DNA of 64,000 bases, taken from positions 1 through 64,000 of the forward strand of contig NZ_AZWO01000017.1 of the NCBI RefSeq assembly GCF_000514775.1, written 5' to 3'. The position numbers and the translations under genes were made by a program. Position 1 is the first letter of the stretch, and every line of letters begins with the position of its first letter. This DNA is from Salinispora pacifica CNR114 (GTDB lineage: Bacteria; Actinomycetota; Actinomycetes; Mycobacteriales; Micromonosporaceae). This document shows positions 49,388 to 57,112 of this stretch, piece after piece. The notes below the pieces were generated by a model. That model was not told the DNA's origin. It saw only the letters and a program-made list of their open reading frames with translations, and searched no databases.

Positions 49388-50128
49388 TCAATCCGGGCGG
49401 ATGAACGGGGCGGTCGGGCGGACGGTGAGGTCGGCGGGGGGCGGCAGGTCGTCCGCTGCGGCGCGGCGGGGAGCACGCGGTCGTCGGGCCGGCGCTGTCG
49501 CCCCGGCCTCCGGTGTTGTCGCCCCGGCCTCCGGTGTTGCCGCACCGGCCTCCGGCTCGGACCTGCCGGCGGCCGGGGCGAGCAGCACGGCAGCCCCGAG
49601 TAGTGCGCAGGTCAGTAAGGCGGCGACCATCCCCCGCCCGTATTCGGTGTCGACACCCACCTGGCCGGGGAAGTAGCCGGCGTTTTCGTCTCGGTCGCCG
49701 ATCGTGGTCATCCCAGCGACCAGCACCGCGAGCAGAGCAGCCGCCAGGGCCAGGCCGGCGATGCGGGCGTTCGGCCGGGTGGCTCCGGTGCCGTACAGGG
49801 CGAGGGCGACCGCCACCGCCAGACCGAGGATGCCGACCAGGTAGGCGAGGCCGAGACCACCCGTCCGGTCAACCGTCTCCCGAATCTGGAACGCATCCCC
49901 GCCGGGAGTGATACCGGGCAGGTGCTGCACCACCCACGTTTGCGTCAGCGAGGCCAGCCCGGCGACGGCCCCGAGCCCGGCGAGAACGAGTGGCAGGCCT
50001 CGGTTACGGAGGAGCTGGGTGATCGAGCGCCGGTGGCCCGATAGTCGAGGAGCGTCCCCGCCCCACTGCCCACCGGCGATCTCATCGGAGCGGTCTTCCT
50101 GCCGGGGGATGGGTTGCTTCGGATCCAT
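49388..50128 (-). CDS. Four-helix membrane protein of unknown function
   Basis: 246 residues. A polar head of about 40 residues, then hydrophobic segments near 44-62, 97-115, 122-142 and 168-188, and a Pro/Ala/Arg-rich cytoplasmic tail containing three near-copies of PEAGATTPEAGA. The loop between helices 1 and 2 (VVQHLPGITPGGDAFQI) is probably external. No family recognised. The start ATG 50128 has only a weak AGAAGGG upstream. Confidence 0.6.
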   Translation of the reverse strand: MDPKQPIPRQEDRSDEIAGGQWGGDAPRLSGHRRSITQLLRNRGLPLVLAGLGAVAGLASLTQTWVVQHLPGITPGGDAFQIRETVDRTGGLGLAYLVGILGLAVAVALALYGTGATRPNARIAGLALAAALLAVLVAGMTTIGDRDENAGYFPGQVGVDTEYGRGMVAALLTCALLGAAVLLAPAAGRSEPEAGAATPEAGATTPEAGATAPARRPRAPRRAAADDLPPPADLTVRPTAPFIRPD

Positions 50129-50318
50129 CGGAGGCCCTTCTCATCGATGAGATTGATCCGCATCATGGCACAACCAGCCAGCGCCGGTTCGGACCGAATC
50201 GCCTCCCCCGGCGGCTGTCCGCCTCCCCGCCGCCTGTCCGCCTCCCTCGCCGCCTGTCTGCCTTCCCCGCCGGGGCGGGGCTTCCCGGCAGAAGCTCGGG
50301 TACCGGCAGAATGGGGCG

Positions 50319-50669
50319 GTGGCCATGGAGATGAACCGGGAGCGGTTCGAGGAGTTGGTCGGCGACGCGCTCGACGAGGTACCCGAGGAGTTGCTCAGTC
50401 TGATGAGCAACGTGGTCATCCTGGTCGAGGACGCCCCACCCCCCGGCGAGGAGCTACTCGGCCTGTACGAGGGGCACGCCCTGACCGACCGCGGCTGGGA
50501 CTACTCGGGCGTGCTGCCCGACCGCATCCTGATCTACCGCAACCCGATTCTGCGCATCTGCGACACCGAGGAGGACGTGGTGGAGGAGGTGGCGGTCACG
50601 GTTGTGCACGAGATCGCCCACCACTTCGGCATCGACGACGAGCGCCTGCACGAGTTGGGCTGGGGTTGA
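50319..50669 (+). CDS. Zincin-like metallopeptidase (MMP-like domain, PF06262)
   Basis: 116 residues. A compact minimal zincin with VVHEIAHHFGIDDERLHELGWG at the C terminus, giving the HExxHxxG zinc motif (His near 98 and 102) and an additional acidic residue. The front MNRERFEELVGDALDEVPEELL matches the family start. Members are small cytosolic proteins of unclear substrate. GTG 50319 is used; ATG 50325 is equally likely. Confidence 0.85.
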   Translation: MAMEMNRERFEELVGDALDEVPEELLSLMSNVVILVEDAPPPGEELLGLYEGHALTDRGWDYSGVLPDRILIYRNPILRICDTEEDVVEEVAVTVVHEIAHHFGIDDERLHELGWG

Positions 50670-50694
50670 GCCGTCGGGTCGCCCGGAACAGGTC

Positions 50695-50725
50695 GGCCAC
50701 GGCCCGGCGCCGGGCGGGGGTGGCC
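50695..50725. terminator. Hairpin between convergent metallopeptidase and pheA genes
   Basis: A 14-base perfect palindrome (50702-50715) inside outer arms GGCCAC (50695-50700) and GTGGCC (50720-50725). Confidence 0.5.
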
Positions 50726-50744
50726 AGAAACTGTGCGACCGGTC

Positions 50745-51695
50745 TCAGCTGAGATCCCCGCTACGCAGCCGGGCCAGCCAGGCGGCGGCGTCGACATAGT
50801 CGGCGTCAACGGGCCCCGCCGGGGCTGGCCGTTCACCTCCGCCGCCGGTCCAGCGGTGCCGGGGGTACGACCCGAGGAAGCGCACCTGGGCGCAGACCCG
50901 ACGTAATCCCTGTAGCGCCTCGCCGAGCCGGGCATCGGCCAGATGACCGGTGCAGTCGAGGAAGAACACGTACCGGCCGAGTGCCTCGCCGGTTGGCCGG
51001 GACTCGATCCGGGTCAGGTTGACTCCGCGCACGGCCAACTCCATCAGCACGGAGAGCAGCGCGCCCACCCGGTCGTGGGCGATGTACACCGCCAGCGACG
51101 TCACGTCGTCCCCCGTGGGCGGCGGGGGCGGCCCCGGCCGCGAGAAGAGCGCGAACCGGGTCACCGCGTCCGGGTGGTCGGCGATCTTTTCGGCCAGTAC
51201 CGCGAGCCGGTGTCGGGCTGCGCCGATCGGAGCGCAGATCGCCGCGTCGAAGTCGCCAGCGGCGGCCCCGACCGCCGCCGCACCGTTGGAGAGCACGTCA
51301 ACCACCGCCGCGTCGGGCAGATGGGCGTGCAGCCATGCCCGGCACTGCGTTGACGCCTGGGGATGGGCGGCCACGCTGCGCACCGCACCGAGGTGCCCGC
51401 CGGTGCGGGTGGCGAGCACGAACTCCACCGGCAGGATCACCTCCCGCGTGATCACCAACGGCTCGCCCTCGGCCAACTCGTCCAGCGTCACCCCGACCGC
51501 GCCACCGATGGAGTTCTCCAGCGGTACCAGCGCCGCATCCGCGGCACCGACCCGTACGCTCTCCAGCGCCTCGCCGACGCTGCGGGCGGGCGTTCGGTTG
51601 GCCCGCTCGGCGGCGGGGATGGTCCGCAGCGCCTGCTCGGCGAAGGTGCCCTCGGGCCCGAGGTAGACAAAGCGGGTCGGCGGTGTTCCCGGCAT
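50745..51695 (-). CDS. pheA: Prephenate dehydratase
   Basis: 316 residues. It converts prephenate to phenylpyruvate in phenylalanine synthesis. N-terminal catalytic domain: YLGPEGTFAEQAL, PLENSIGGAV, and the diagnostic TRF motif in VTRFALFSRP (near 180). C-terminal ACT domain: GALLSVLMELAVRGVNLTRIESRPTG, where ESRP marks feedback control by phenylalanine. It is monofunctional (no chorismate mutase part). It overlaps nothing and lies 9 bases downstream of a lipoprotein gene on the same strand. Confidence 0.95.
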   Translation of the reverse strand: MPGTPPTRFVYLGPEGTFAEQALRTIPAAERANRTPARSVGEALESVRVGAADAALVPLENSIGGAVGVTLDELAEGEPLVITREVILPVEFVLATRTGGHLGAVRSVAAHPQASTQCRAWLHAHLPDAAVVDVLSNGAAAVGAAAGDFDAAICAPIGAARHRLAVLAEKIADHPDAVTRFALFSRPGPPPPPTGDDVTSLAVYIAHDRVGALLSVLMELAVRGVNLTRIESRPTGEALGRYVFFLDCTGHLADARLGEALQGLRRVCAQVRFLGSYPRHRWTGGGGERPAPAGPVDADYVDAAAWLARLRSGDLS

Positions 51696-51704
51696 GGCGA
51701 CAGC

Positions 51705-52292
51705 CTACGTACCCGAGCTGGCGTCGCAGGCCAGGGTCCGGATGCCGGTTGGGGAGGTTACCCGTACCTCCGCTGTGCAGACGTCGGTGCCGGCGGTGAC
51801 CAGGCGTGGTGCGGTGCCGGAACCGCGGCTGACGACCTGGAGCGGTTCGTAGCCGGTGACGGCGAGGACGGTGTAGTGCCAGTCGTCGGCGCAGAGCGGC
51901 CCGGTCAGCAACCGTACCCGGGCGTCGGCGGGGAGCAGGTCCTGCCCGCGCACCAGGTCGGTCACCTGCTGGCTGGACGGTCCGGCGGGGCACCGGACGG
52001 CGACCGGCGTGCTGCTGGCCGTCGGGGTGGACGCCCCCGTCGGCGACGGTGCCGCAGTGGTGGTCGCGGCGTCGGTCGGGCTGGGTGAGGTGGACCGGGC
52101 TGACTGGCTCGGCTGGGGGTCGCGCAGCTCGGGCGGGGTGCCGCAGCCCGAGGTGAGCAGTACCGCCAGGAGCGCCACCAGCCCACCCACGGTCGCGGCC
52201 GGGATCTGCGACCGGCCACGCCGGGTCGGTGGTCCGGTCCGGGGCCGGTCGGTGGGCGGAGCGGGAGCAGCGGGGCGGAGTCCGGACGGCAC
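51705..52292 (-). CDS. Small lipoprotein-like secreted protein
   Basis: 195 residues. An unusually long positively charged head (about 35 residues, Pro/Arg-rich) precedes a hydrophobic segment and lipobox VLLTSGC (Cys near 50). A Ser/Thr/Pro/Ala linker follows, then a ~100-residue domain with three Cys (VRCPAGPSS, GPLCADDWHYTV, RTLACDASS). No family recognised. GTG 52292 may be too far upstream; a later start would give a normal signal peptide but none with a good SD is visible. Confidence 0.65.
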   Translation of the reverse strand: MPSGLRPAAPAPPTDRPRTGPPTRRGRSQIPAATVGGLVALLAVLLTSGCGTPPELRDPQPSQSARSTSPSPTDAATTTAAPSPTGASTPTASSTPVAVRCPAGPSSQQVTDLVRGQDLLPADARVRLLTGPLCADDWHYTVLAVTGYEPLQVVSRGSGTAPRLVTAGTDVCTAEVRVTSPTGIRTLACDASSGT

Positions 52293-52393
52293 GGACGATC
52301 CTCAAATCGACATGAATAAGTGCAGCGGATGGGAGACCCATCGTAGGAGGGTCCGCTGGTCCGGTGAAGCCTCAACCGGGCCTCTTCTCGACC

Positions 52394-52473
52394 GAGGCCA
52401 ACGCGACCAGCCCCTGGCTAGGTGCGGACCCGCGAGGCCAACGCGACCCAGCCCTGGCTAGGTGCGGACCCGG
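52394..52473. repeat. Two tandem copies of a 40-bp unit at the end of the ACT gene
   Basis: 52394-52433 and 52434-52473 are near-identical (differing by a shifted C and the last base). The second copy contains the stop codon and last codons of the ACT-domain gene on the minus strand; the first copy is the duplicated, untranslated version. Confidence 0.85.
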
Positions 52474-52841
52474 TGCCCGGCTCGCTCGAGCGCGGTGACG
52501 GCCTGATCGAGGCGGACCGCCGGGACCAGCAGGTAGTCGGTGTCGTGGGTGGAGAAGGCAACCACGGAGACGCGGGCGTCGGCCAGCGGGTCGATGAGAG
52601 CGGCCAAGCCGGTGGAGAGTGCGAGGTCGGAGGGGCCGACCAGGCGTAGGCAGCGCCAGGTGGTCTCGGTCTGTGCCGGTGCGCGCGTCGCGGGACAGAT
52701 CACCGACACGCCATCGGTGGTCCAGCTCACCGTGACCACGTCATCGTCGCTCAGCCCGCCCGACAGGCCGGGCGGCAGGGCAGAGCCGGCCGCCAGACGG
52801 CAGACGGCGTAATCACCCGGCAGCAGAGCGAGATCCAGCAT
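52458..52841 (-). CDS. ACT-domain protein
   Basis: 127 residues. Two tandem ACT-like halves: LDLALLPGDYAVCRLAAG ... GVSVICPATRAP and WRCLRLVGPSDLALSTGLAALIDPLADARVSVVAFSTHDTDYLLVP, the pattern of small stand-alone ACT (CASTOR-like) proteins that sense amino acids. No enzyme domain. ATG 52841. It ends in a 40-bp tandem duplication, so the C-terminal residues RVRT are encoded at a recombination point. Confidence 0.8.
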   Translation of the reverse strand: MLDLALLPGDYAVCRLAAGSALPPGLSGGLSDDDVVTVSWTTDGVSVICPATRAPAQTETTWRCLRLVGPSDLALSTGLAALIDPLADARVSVVAFSTHDTDYLLVPAVRLDQAVTALERAGHRVRT

Positions 52842-52916
52842 GAGGGCACCTTACGGCCTCGGGCGGTTCCTACCCAGCACACCGCGTGCGGCGCACGCCA
52901 CATGCAGTGCTCCGGG

Positions 52917-53375
52917 TTAGACCTCGGAGAAGAATGTGAGGGAGCCGACGGCTACACCGGCGTGGTGCACCGGGGTGGAGATGGCGTCAACGGTGGCGTC
53001 CGGCGCCCCCGCCGACACCCCTTTGATCCGGAGCAGCCCGCGGGCCAGGCGGCCGGAGGTGATGGCGAGGAGCGGTGGGATCTTGTCGAGTTCCGGCTCG
53101 GTCAGCTCGCCCCGGTTGGCGGTGAAATCGAGTAACCGCAGGCTACCGTCGAGTAGTGGTTGCCCGATCACGTCCCGACAGTCACCGAGAAAGAGGAGTT
53201 GAGACCCGGCGGCGGATACGGCGACCACACGAGTGTCGGCAGCGATGAGCAGGCAGGGCTCGTCTGCCTGGGAGACGGCTACCGACCAGGAGGTGACGTT
53301 GTCGTACTCCTGCTCTGTCGGTGCCACCACCGTCGGCACGCGGACTTCTGAGAGCGAGAGTTCGACGTGGGCCAC
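52917..53375 (-). CDS. PAS-fold-like hypothetical protein
   Basis: 152 residues, no domain outside a probable PAS-like core: PCLLIAADTRVVAVSAAGSQLLFLGDCRDVIGQPLLDG ... LRLLDF, resembling the N-terminal strands and FG-loop of PAS sensors. The C-terminal part has ISTPVHHAGVAVGSLTFF. A single-domain sensor or partner protein is likely. AGGAGGTGCG gives ideal spacing to GTG 53375, so the start is firm despite the non-ATG codon. Confidence 0.65.
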   Translation of the reverse strand: MAHVELSLSEVRVPTVVAPTEQEYDNVTSWSVAVSQADEPCLLIAADTRVVAVSAAGSQLLFLGDCRDVIGQPLLDGSLRLLDFTANRGELTEPELDKIPPLLAITSGRLARGLLRIKGVSAGAPDATVDAISTPVHHAGVAVGSLTFFSEV

Positions 53376-53516
53376 CGCACCTCCTACCTAAACCCAGACG
53401 GTCTGCCCACGCTAGCGTGACCCGACGCATTTTCGCTGACCGTGCCGGCAACCGTCAGCTCACTGGTGGTGATTTGGACCGTGACCCACCGACGGTACCG
53501 CCGGTGCCCCGGCTTG

Positions 53517-54227
53517 TCAGCTGCCGTCGCCATACCACCGGTAGTCGGCCGCCGGACGGTAGCTGCCGTTGCGCCAGGTGCCCGGGTGCTGCGCGACCCG
53601 GGACAGCTTGGCCGCGGTTTCCGGGCTGATTCGGTTCCCCGCGGCGACGAGGAGCCGGTCCAGTTCCCGGTGGGTGGCCATCAGACAGTCCTCCGGGAGG
53701 CCGTACACGCTGATGACGCCGGAGCCGACGAACGTCAGCACCGGCGTCACCGGGATGGGTAGCCCAACCGCGTTGCTGAGGGCCTTGCTCGCCCGCTTGG
53801 CATCCTTGCGGGCCTCGGCCACGTAGGCCGGGCGCTTGCCGTTGATCTGTACGACCTCCCCGGCCACCAACACCCGGGCCCGACCGTGATCAACGATGGT
53901 GACCGCGTGGAGCCCGCTCGGGCCGATCACGAGAAAGCCGGCGCGTTCGTCCTCGGCGGCGTCGTGGAGCAGATCGAGCGAGTCGGTACGCGGCCATTCG
54001 ATCACGTGCCAGGCCGGACCGAGTTGGTCGAGTCGACCCAGAGCCCGTGCTCCGGCTGCCTCCAGCCGCCGTGCGCCCCGCTCGGCCCGTCGGCGGCGGG
54101 CCCACTCGAGGGGGGAGGAGCGGGGTGGGGCGAGAGCGCCCGGGCTATCCACCCGAGGATGCGGCACCGCCATGGGCGGCAACGCCTGGGCGGAGGGTGC
54201 GGCTCGGCGAGCAGGGTAGACAGTCAT
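53517..54227 (-). CDS. NERD-like protein with apparently degenerate active site
   Basis: 236 residues. After a Pro-rich, basic N terminus, the region about 65-200 has the layout of a NERD nuclease-related domain: GARALGRLDQLGPAWHVIEW, DERAGFLVIGPSGLHAVTIVDHGRARV, then VLTFVGSGVISVYGLPEDCLMA. The family VxxGPxGxFxxExK motif is replaced: TIVDHG stands where the catalytic Glu-x-Lys should be, so nuclease activity is doubtful. GGAGGT sets ATG 54227. Confidence 0.6.
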   Translation of the reverse strand: MTVYPARRAAPSAQALPPMAVPHPRVDSPGALAPPRSSPLEWARRRRAERGARRLEAAGARALGRLDQLGPAWHVIEWPRTDSLDLLHDAAEDERAGFLVIGPSGLHAVTIVDHGRARVLVAGEVVQINGKRPAYVAEARKDAKRASKALSNAVGLPIPVTPVLTFVGSGVISVYGLPEDCLMATHRELDRLLVAAGNRISPETAAKLSRVAQHPGTWRNGSYRPAADYRWYGDGS

Positions 54228-54387
54228 CGCGACCTCCGGCAAAAGGTCCCTCGAAGTTATGTCCCCGCTACCCTACGTCGCTACTCCCCTGAGAGGGCAA
54301 GTTGGAGCGCCGGAGTGAGTGCGGATGAATGCCGTGTTCATCCATCGTTGTTTCGCCGGATACCAAGAACTCAGGCTCTAGGCTGCG

Positions 54388-55608
54388 ATGGTGAGCCACT
54401 ACGTGGACAGTGAGGTGGGCCGCCTGGGTACGGTCCTGCTGCACCGCCCCGGTCCCGAGCTCGCCCGGCTCACCCCCCGCAACAGTGGTTCGCTGCTCTT
54501 CGACGCGATCCCCTGGGTCAGCCGGGCGCAGGAGGAGCACGACGCGTTCGCCGCCGTGCTGCGCGAGCGCGACGTGGAGGTGCTGCACCTGGCGGAGCTG
54601 CTCACCGAGACCCTCGCCGGCGACGACGCGCGGGCCGAGCTGACCGAGCAGGTGCTGCGCTCGCCCCGGCTCGGCGACCAGCTACGCGCCCGGGTCGCCG
54701 CCCACCTCGCCTACCTCGACCCGGCCACGTTGGCCGGTGTCCTCATCGCCGGTCTGGCCCACGAGGAACTGCGGATCACCCGGGAGCGCCCCGGCGGCCT
54801 GGTCTACCAGCTGATGGACCGGCACGACTTCGTCATCGACCCGTTGCCAAACCTGCTCTTCACCCGCGACTCCTCGGTCTGGATCGGCGGTCGGGCCGCC
54901 GTCACCAGCCTGGCCATGCCCGCCCGCCGGCGGGAGAGCACGCTGACTGACATCATCTACCGCCACCATCCACGTTTCGCCGGCACCGAGTTCGCGTACC
55001 ACCCGGGGATGGAACATCTGGAGGGTGGGGACGTGCTGCTGCTCGCCCCCGGAGTGCTGGCGGTCGGGGTGGGCGAGCGGACCACGCCAGCGGGTGCCGA
55101 GCGGCTTTCCCGCCAGGTCTTCGCCGCGGAGCTGGCGCACACCATCCTGGTCGTACCGATCGCCCAGGAGCGGGCCACCATGCATCTCGACACCGTCTGC
55201 ACGATGGTGGACACCGATGCGGTGCTGATGTACCCGAACATCGCCAGCACGCTCGTCGCGTACACGGTGATCGCCGGGACGGGCGGCGACGATCCGCGGG
55301 TGCAAGGACCAGCGCCGTTCCTGCGGGCCGCAGCGGACGCGATGAAACTGGACCAGCTTCGGGTGATCGACACTGGCCTGGATCCGGTGACCGCCGAGCG
55401 GGAACAGTGGGACGACGGCAACAACACCCTCGCCCTGGCGCCCCGGCTCTGCGTCAGCTACGAGCGGAACACAGAGACCAACGCGCAGCTTGAGCGAGCC
55501 GGTATCGAGGTCGTCCCGATCGCCGGCTCGGAGCTGGGCTCCGGGCGGGGCGGCCCCCGGTGCATGTCCTGCCCGCTACTCCGCGCCCCCCTCGGCCGGG
55601 GAGACTGA
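54388..55608 (+). CDS. arcA: Arginine deiminase
   Basis: 406 residues. It hydrolyses arginine to citrulline and ammonia. Full set of motifs: [36 protein letters not shown] (substrate Asp/His), [11 protein letters not shown] (catalytic His), and [12 protein letters not shown] near the C terminus with nucleophile Cys392. There is no arcB (ornithine carbamoyltransferase), arcC or arcD beside it, so this is not the fermentative ADI operon. ATG 54388 begins [11 protein letters not shown]; no strong SD is visible upstream. Confidence 0.95.
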   Translation: MVSHYVDSEVGRLGTVLLHRPGPELARLTPRNSGSLLFDAIPWVSRAQEEHDAFAAVLRERDVEVLHLAELLTETLAGDDARAELTEQVLRSPRLGDQLRARVAAHLAYLDPATLAGVLIAGLAHEELRITRERPGGLVYQLMDRHDFVIDPLPNLLFTRDSSVWIGGRAAVTSLAMPARRRESTLTDIIYRHHPRFAGTEFAYHPGMEHLEGGDVLLLAPGVLAVGVGERTTPAGAERLSRQVFAAELAHTILVVPIAQERATMHLDTVCTMVDTDAVLMYPNIASTLVAYTVIAGTGGDDPRVQGPAPFLRAAADAMKLDQLRVIDTGLDPVTAEREQWDDGNNTLALAPRLCVSYERNTETNAQLERAGIEVVPIAGSELGSGRGGPRCMSCPLLRAPLGRGD

Positions 55609-55640
55609 GCCGGCCGCGCGCCTCCGCCGGCCGCGCGGAC

Positions 55641-56525
55641 TCAGCGGAGGGCGAGCTGGCGGCCGAGGAGCCCGTGCCGCGCCCGCCGGGCCGCCGCATC
55701 CAGGGGGGTGGCGGCTGCCAAGGCCGCAGCGTAGCGTTCGGCGAACTCGGCCACCGGCTGCTCCCAGTGGCCGGCCGGGGTCTCCTCCGGAAGGTCCCAG
55801 ACCGGCACGAGGCGTCCGTGCGCGCGGAACATTCCGGCGAACTTCGTCTCCTCGCCCAGGGTCAGGGTGCCGGCCACGCTGAGGCGGGCCAGCGCATCCA
55901 GGGCGGCGTCCTCGTCGTCGGGGAGCACCCACCGGACGTGTGCCTTCTCCGAGACCTGGCACCAGTAGGCGGCGCGGGCCGCGGTGAGCCGCACAGTCGG
56001 GTAGATCGCGGCGTCGGCCCGCTCCAGCGACGCCTGCACGGTCGGATCGGCGGCCGAGTCCGGGTCGAGCCAGAACTGGAAGCTCTTGTGCAGGGTGATC
56101 TCCAGGGGAGCATCAACCAGCACGTCCGGCAGTCGGGGCCCCGGGCCGGGCAGCGGCGGCACGCCGACCTGGCGGCCCGGCTCGGTACGCAGCGCGCAGA
56201 GCAACGCCTCGGCCAGGTCCCGGGAGACGTCACCGGACTGTTGATGCCGCTGGAGGCCGAGCAGGACCCGGCCGGTTGGCTGCACCATCGCCGGTGCCGC
56301 CACCGGCAGGACGGTGGCCAGCAGGACCTCCCGCTCGCCGAACTCGGTCACCAGGTCGGGGGCGAGGCGCAGTGGTGCGGTGGCGGCCGGCACGAGCTCG
56401 CGTAGGGCGATCCACTCCGGCTCGTCGGTCAGGCCCTCGAAGGGGCGGGGCACGAAGATGTCCCGCACCTTCTCCCGTTTCCCGGTGGTGTCCGCGGCCC
56501 GCTGGCTCTTTCGACGCTTGCTCAC
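55641..56525 (-). CDS. DUF5926 family protein
   Basis: 294 residues. A family conserved in actinobacteria, of unknown function. Basic N terminus SKRRKSQRAADTTGKREKVRDIFVPRPFEGL (which could bind nucleic acid), then a mostly beta/alpha body with EPEWIALRELVPAATAPL, ITLHKSFQFWLDP and KFAGMFRAHGRLVPVWDLP. GTG 56525 is used, giving the usual MSKRRK-like start. It is convergent with arcA. Confidence 0.85.
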   Translation of the reverse strand: MSKRRKSQRAADTTGKREKVRDIFVPRPFEGLTDEPEWIALRELVPAATAPLRLAPDLVTEFGEREVLLATVLPVAAPAMVQPTGRVLLGLQRHQQSGDVSRDLAEALLCALRTEPGRQVGVPPLPGPGPRLPDVLVDAPLEITLHKSFQFWLDPDSAADPTVQASLERADAAIYPTVRLTAARAAYWCQVSEKAHVRWVLPDDEDAALDALARLSVAGTLTLGEETKFAGMFRAHGRLVPVWDLPEETPAGHWEQPVAEFAERYAAALAAATPLDAAARRARHGLLGRQLALR

Positions 56526-56586
56526 GGTCGGACAGCCTAGAGGGCCGCGTGGGCGGACGGGGGTCGGACCCACCCGGCCTCGCCGG

Positions 56587-57084
56587 TCAGGCGATCACCA
56601 GATCCGGTCCGTCGAAAGCGTTGCCGCCGACCGGCTCGGCCTGCGGTCCGACCGGCTCGGTCGGACTTCCGGCCGGCTCGAACTCAGCCCAGACGCTCTG
56701 CCCGAGGCCATCCTGGTCAACACCCCAGCGGCTGGACAAACCGGCGACGATGTGCAGGCCACGGCCGTCGGGTGCGTCGGGATCGATAGCCCGGATCCGC
56801 GGCTCGACAGGGGCACCACCGTCAGTCACCCGCAAGAAGATCCGCGGGCCGATCGGGGTGGGGCGCAGCCGCCAACCCACCCGGATCACCCCGCCCGGAA
56901 GTGGGTCGGCGTGCCGTACGGCGTTGCCCACCAGCTCCGCGAGGACCGCCACGAGATCCGCGAGCAGCGCTGGCGGTACGGCGGTGCCCAGCTCGCCGGC
57001 GAGCCAGTGCCGCGCCTGCCGGGCTCCCACCCCGTCGTGGGGAACCACCACGCACCACGTCCGTTCGGGACTCTCCGTCAACAC
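56587..57084 (-). CDS. RsbW-like ATP-binding protein (HATPase_c_2)
   Basis: 165 residues. GHKL ATPase fold of the anti-sigma/serine kinase type: VVPHDGVGARQARHWLAGEL, N box LAELVGNAVRHADP, then RVTDGGAP and DGRGLHIVAGLSSRWGV (G boxes). In this family the protein binds and phosphorylates anti-anti-sigma factors, or acts alone in streptomycetes. It lies 28 bases after the histidine kinase gene on the same strand. No sigma factor or anti-anti-sigma gene is adjacent. Confidence 0.85.
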   Translation of the reverse strand: MLTESPERTWCVVVPHDGVGARQARHWLAGELGTAVPPALLADLVAVLAELVGNAVRHADPLPGGVIRVGWRLRPTPIGPRIFLRVTDGGAPVEPRIRAIDPDAPDGRGLHIVAGLSSRWGVDQDGLGQSVWAEFEPAGSPTEPVGPQAEPVGGNAFDGPDLVIA

Positions 57085-57112
57085 CGTCGCCCTTCACCCC
57101 CACCGCTTTTGG

